NCBI RefSeq assembly: GCF_012843675.1
Contig: NZ_JABAFO010000006.1
Span: 29,587 to 93,586 of the forward strand
Direction of reading: 5' to 3'
Length of the DNA stretch: 64,000 nucleotides
DNA from: Lactobacillus sp. MRS-253-APC-2B
GTDB taxonomy: Bacteria > Bacillota > Bacilli > Lactobacillales > Lactobacillaceae
Both the position numbers and the translations under genes were made by a program. Positions within the stretch are counted from its first letter, which is position 1. The number at the start of each line of letters is the position of its first letter. A model generated the notes under the pieces. That model was not told where the DNA came from. It did not search any database and saw nothing but the letters and a program-made list of their open reading frames with translations. Shown here in pieces: positions 63,591-64,000 of this stretch.

Positions 63591-63617
63591 AAAAGTTGAT
63601 TTTTTTGGTAAATTCGC

Positions 63618-63646
63618 TTGCAATATTTTAATATTAACGGTATAGT
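63618..63646 (+). promoter_or_regulatory. Promoter of the tRNA-Leu array
   Basis: TTGCAA (63618-63623), 17 bases, TATAGT (63641-63646). Confidence 0.7.
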
Positions 63647-63691
63647 TAATATCGTTGTCTTAGGCAACAAATGATCAATTAAGTTTGAGAT

Positions 63692-63775
63692 GCCCCAGTG
63701 GCGGAACTGGCAGACGCGCAACGTTCAGGTCGTTGTATGGGTAACCATGTACAGGTTCGAATCCTGTCTGGGGCA
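63692..63775 (+). tRNA. tRNA-Leu (anticodon CAG), copy 1
   Basis: 84 bases. Acceptor GCCCCAG/CTGGGGC, anticodon stem CAACG/CGTTG around loop TTCAGGT (anticodon CAG), long variable arm (ATGGGTAACCAT), T arm ACAGGTTCGAATCCTGT. Discriminator A; CCA not encoded. Confidence 0.96.
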
Positions 63776-63808
63776 TTGGCTTTTCAGCCTTAACTAAACA
63801 TTTCAAAT

Positions 63809-63892
63809 GCCCCAGTGGCGGAACTGGCAGACGCGCAACGTTCAGGTCGTTGTATGGGTGACCATGTACAGGTTCGAATCCTGTCTGGGGCA
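63809..63892 (+). tRNA. tRNA-Leu (anticodon CAG), copy 2
   Basis: 84 bases, identical to copy 1 except GGGTGACC instead of GGGTAACC in the variable arm. Confidence 0.96.
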
Positions 63893-63925
63893 TTGGCATT
63901 CAGCCTTAATTAAATATTTTCAGAT

Positions 63926-64000
63926 GCCCCAGTGGCGGAACTGGCAGACGCGCAACGTTCAGGTCGTTGTATGGGTGACCATGTACAGGTTCGAATCCTG
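63926..64000 (+). tRNA. tRNA-Leu (anticodon CAG), copy 3, cut by the window end
   Basis: First 75 bases are identical to copy 2; the 3' acceptor strand lies beyond the window. Confidence 0.92.

Larger units (their letters stand above)
63692..64000 (+). repeat. Tandem 117-base repeat made of tRNA-Leu plus spacer
   Basis: Starts at 63692, 63809 and 63926 are each 117 bases apart. The spacers of 33 bases are near copies (TTGGC...TTCAGCCTTAA...TAAA), so the unit was duplicated as a whole. Confidence 0.9.

Noticed and set aside
1..64000. CRISPR arrays, insertion sequences, prophage, toxin-antitoxin or defence genes
   Set aside because: No regularly spaced repeats, transposase, integrase or defence-type proteins found; the only direct tandem repeat is the tRNA-Leu array.

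Overview
The window is a chromosomal segment of a low-to-mid GC Firmicute, almost certainly a Lactobacillaceae member and most like Limosilactobacillus (L. reuteri/fermentum/mucosae group). This rests on the protein sequences, on gene orders shared with lactobacilli and Bacillus (yqeG-yqeH-yhbY-nadD-yqeK-rsfS, infC-rpmI-rplT, ecsAB-hit-prsA-yhaM-pbpF), on AGGAGG-type ribosome binding sites and on T-box and L20 leaders. The species is an inference. Nearly all of it is core genome: I see no insertion sequence, prophage, CRISPR array, restriction system or replication origin.

Layout. 1-4.5 kb: the 5' part of a class B penicillin-binding protein, divergent from a YfhO-type membrane protein. 4.6-7 kb: a copper export operon (membrane-anchored cupredoxin plus Cu P-type ATPase) with two cop-box operators. 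7-12.5 kb: greA, udk, a shortened mltG-like gene, then pheS-pheT under a Phe T-box. 12.5-20 kb: HxlR regulator and HD protein, 23S rRNA methyltransferase, acylphosphatase, YidC, a deformylase-like protein, a MATE exporter and an OmpR/HAMP two-component system. 20-27 kb: yceD-rpmF behind a consensus promoter, and the yqeG...tmcAL ribosome/NAD operon. 26.7-35 kb: infC-rpmI-rplT with its L20 leader, the primosome genes dnaB-dnaI with nrdR, coaE, mutM and polA. 35-39 kb: a BI-1 protein, murC, ytpR, a thioredoxin and a DUF4651-like protein. 39-46.2 kb: the deoxyribonucleoside catabolism operon deoC-deoB-pdp-deoD, followed by deoR and an Mga-like regulator. 46.3-54.5 kb: ecsA-ecsB-trmB, hit, prsA, yhaM, a YlbF protein and a class A PBP. 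54.7-58.7 kb: argS under an Arg T-box, a disrupted htpX, tRNA-Gly and small proteins. 58.7-63.3 kb: the folate operon folB-K-E-C-rdgB-P. The window ends in a tandem array of identical-anticodon tRNA-Leu genes.

The parts fit a housekeeping chromosome: translation control by T-boxes and the L20 leader, cell-wall synthesis (two PBPs, MurC), envelope protein export and folding (YidC, PrsA), salvage of nucleosides to central metabolism, and folate synthesis. I did not find a convincing new multi-gene system. The items most worth checking are local anomalies: an in-frame TGA in htpX, probable AUA and AUC starts in infC and folB, an MltG-like gene without its catalytic domain, a deformylase homologue whose motif-I Gln is Met, a deoR/Mga-like regulator pair beside a decayed reading frame, cop boxes without a local copY, and a hairpin directly in front of tRNA-Gly.
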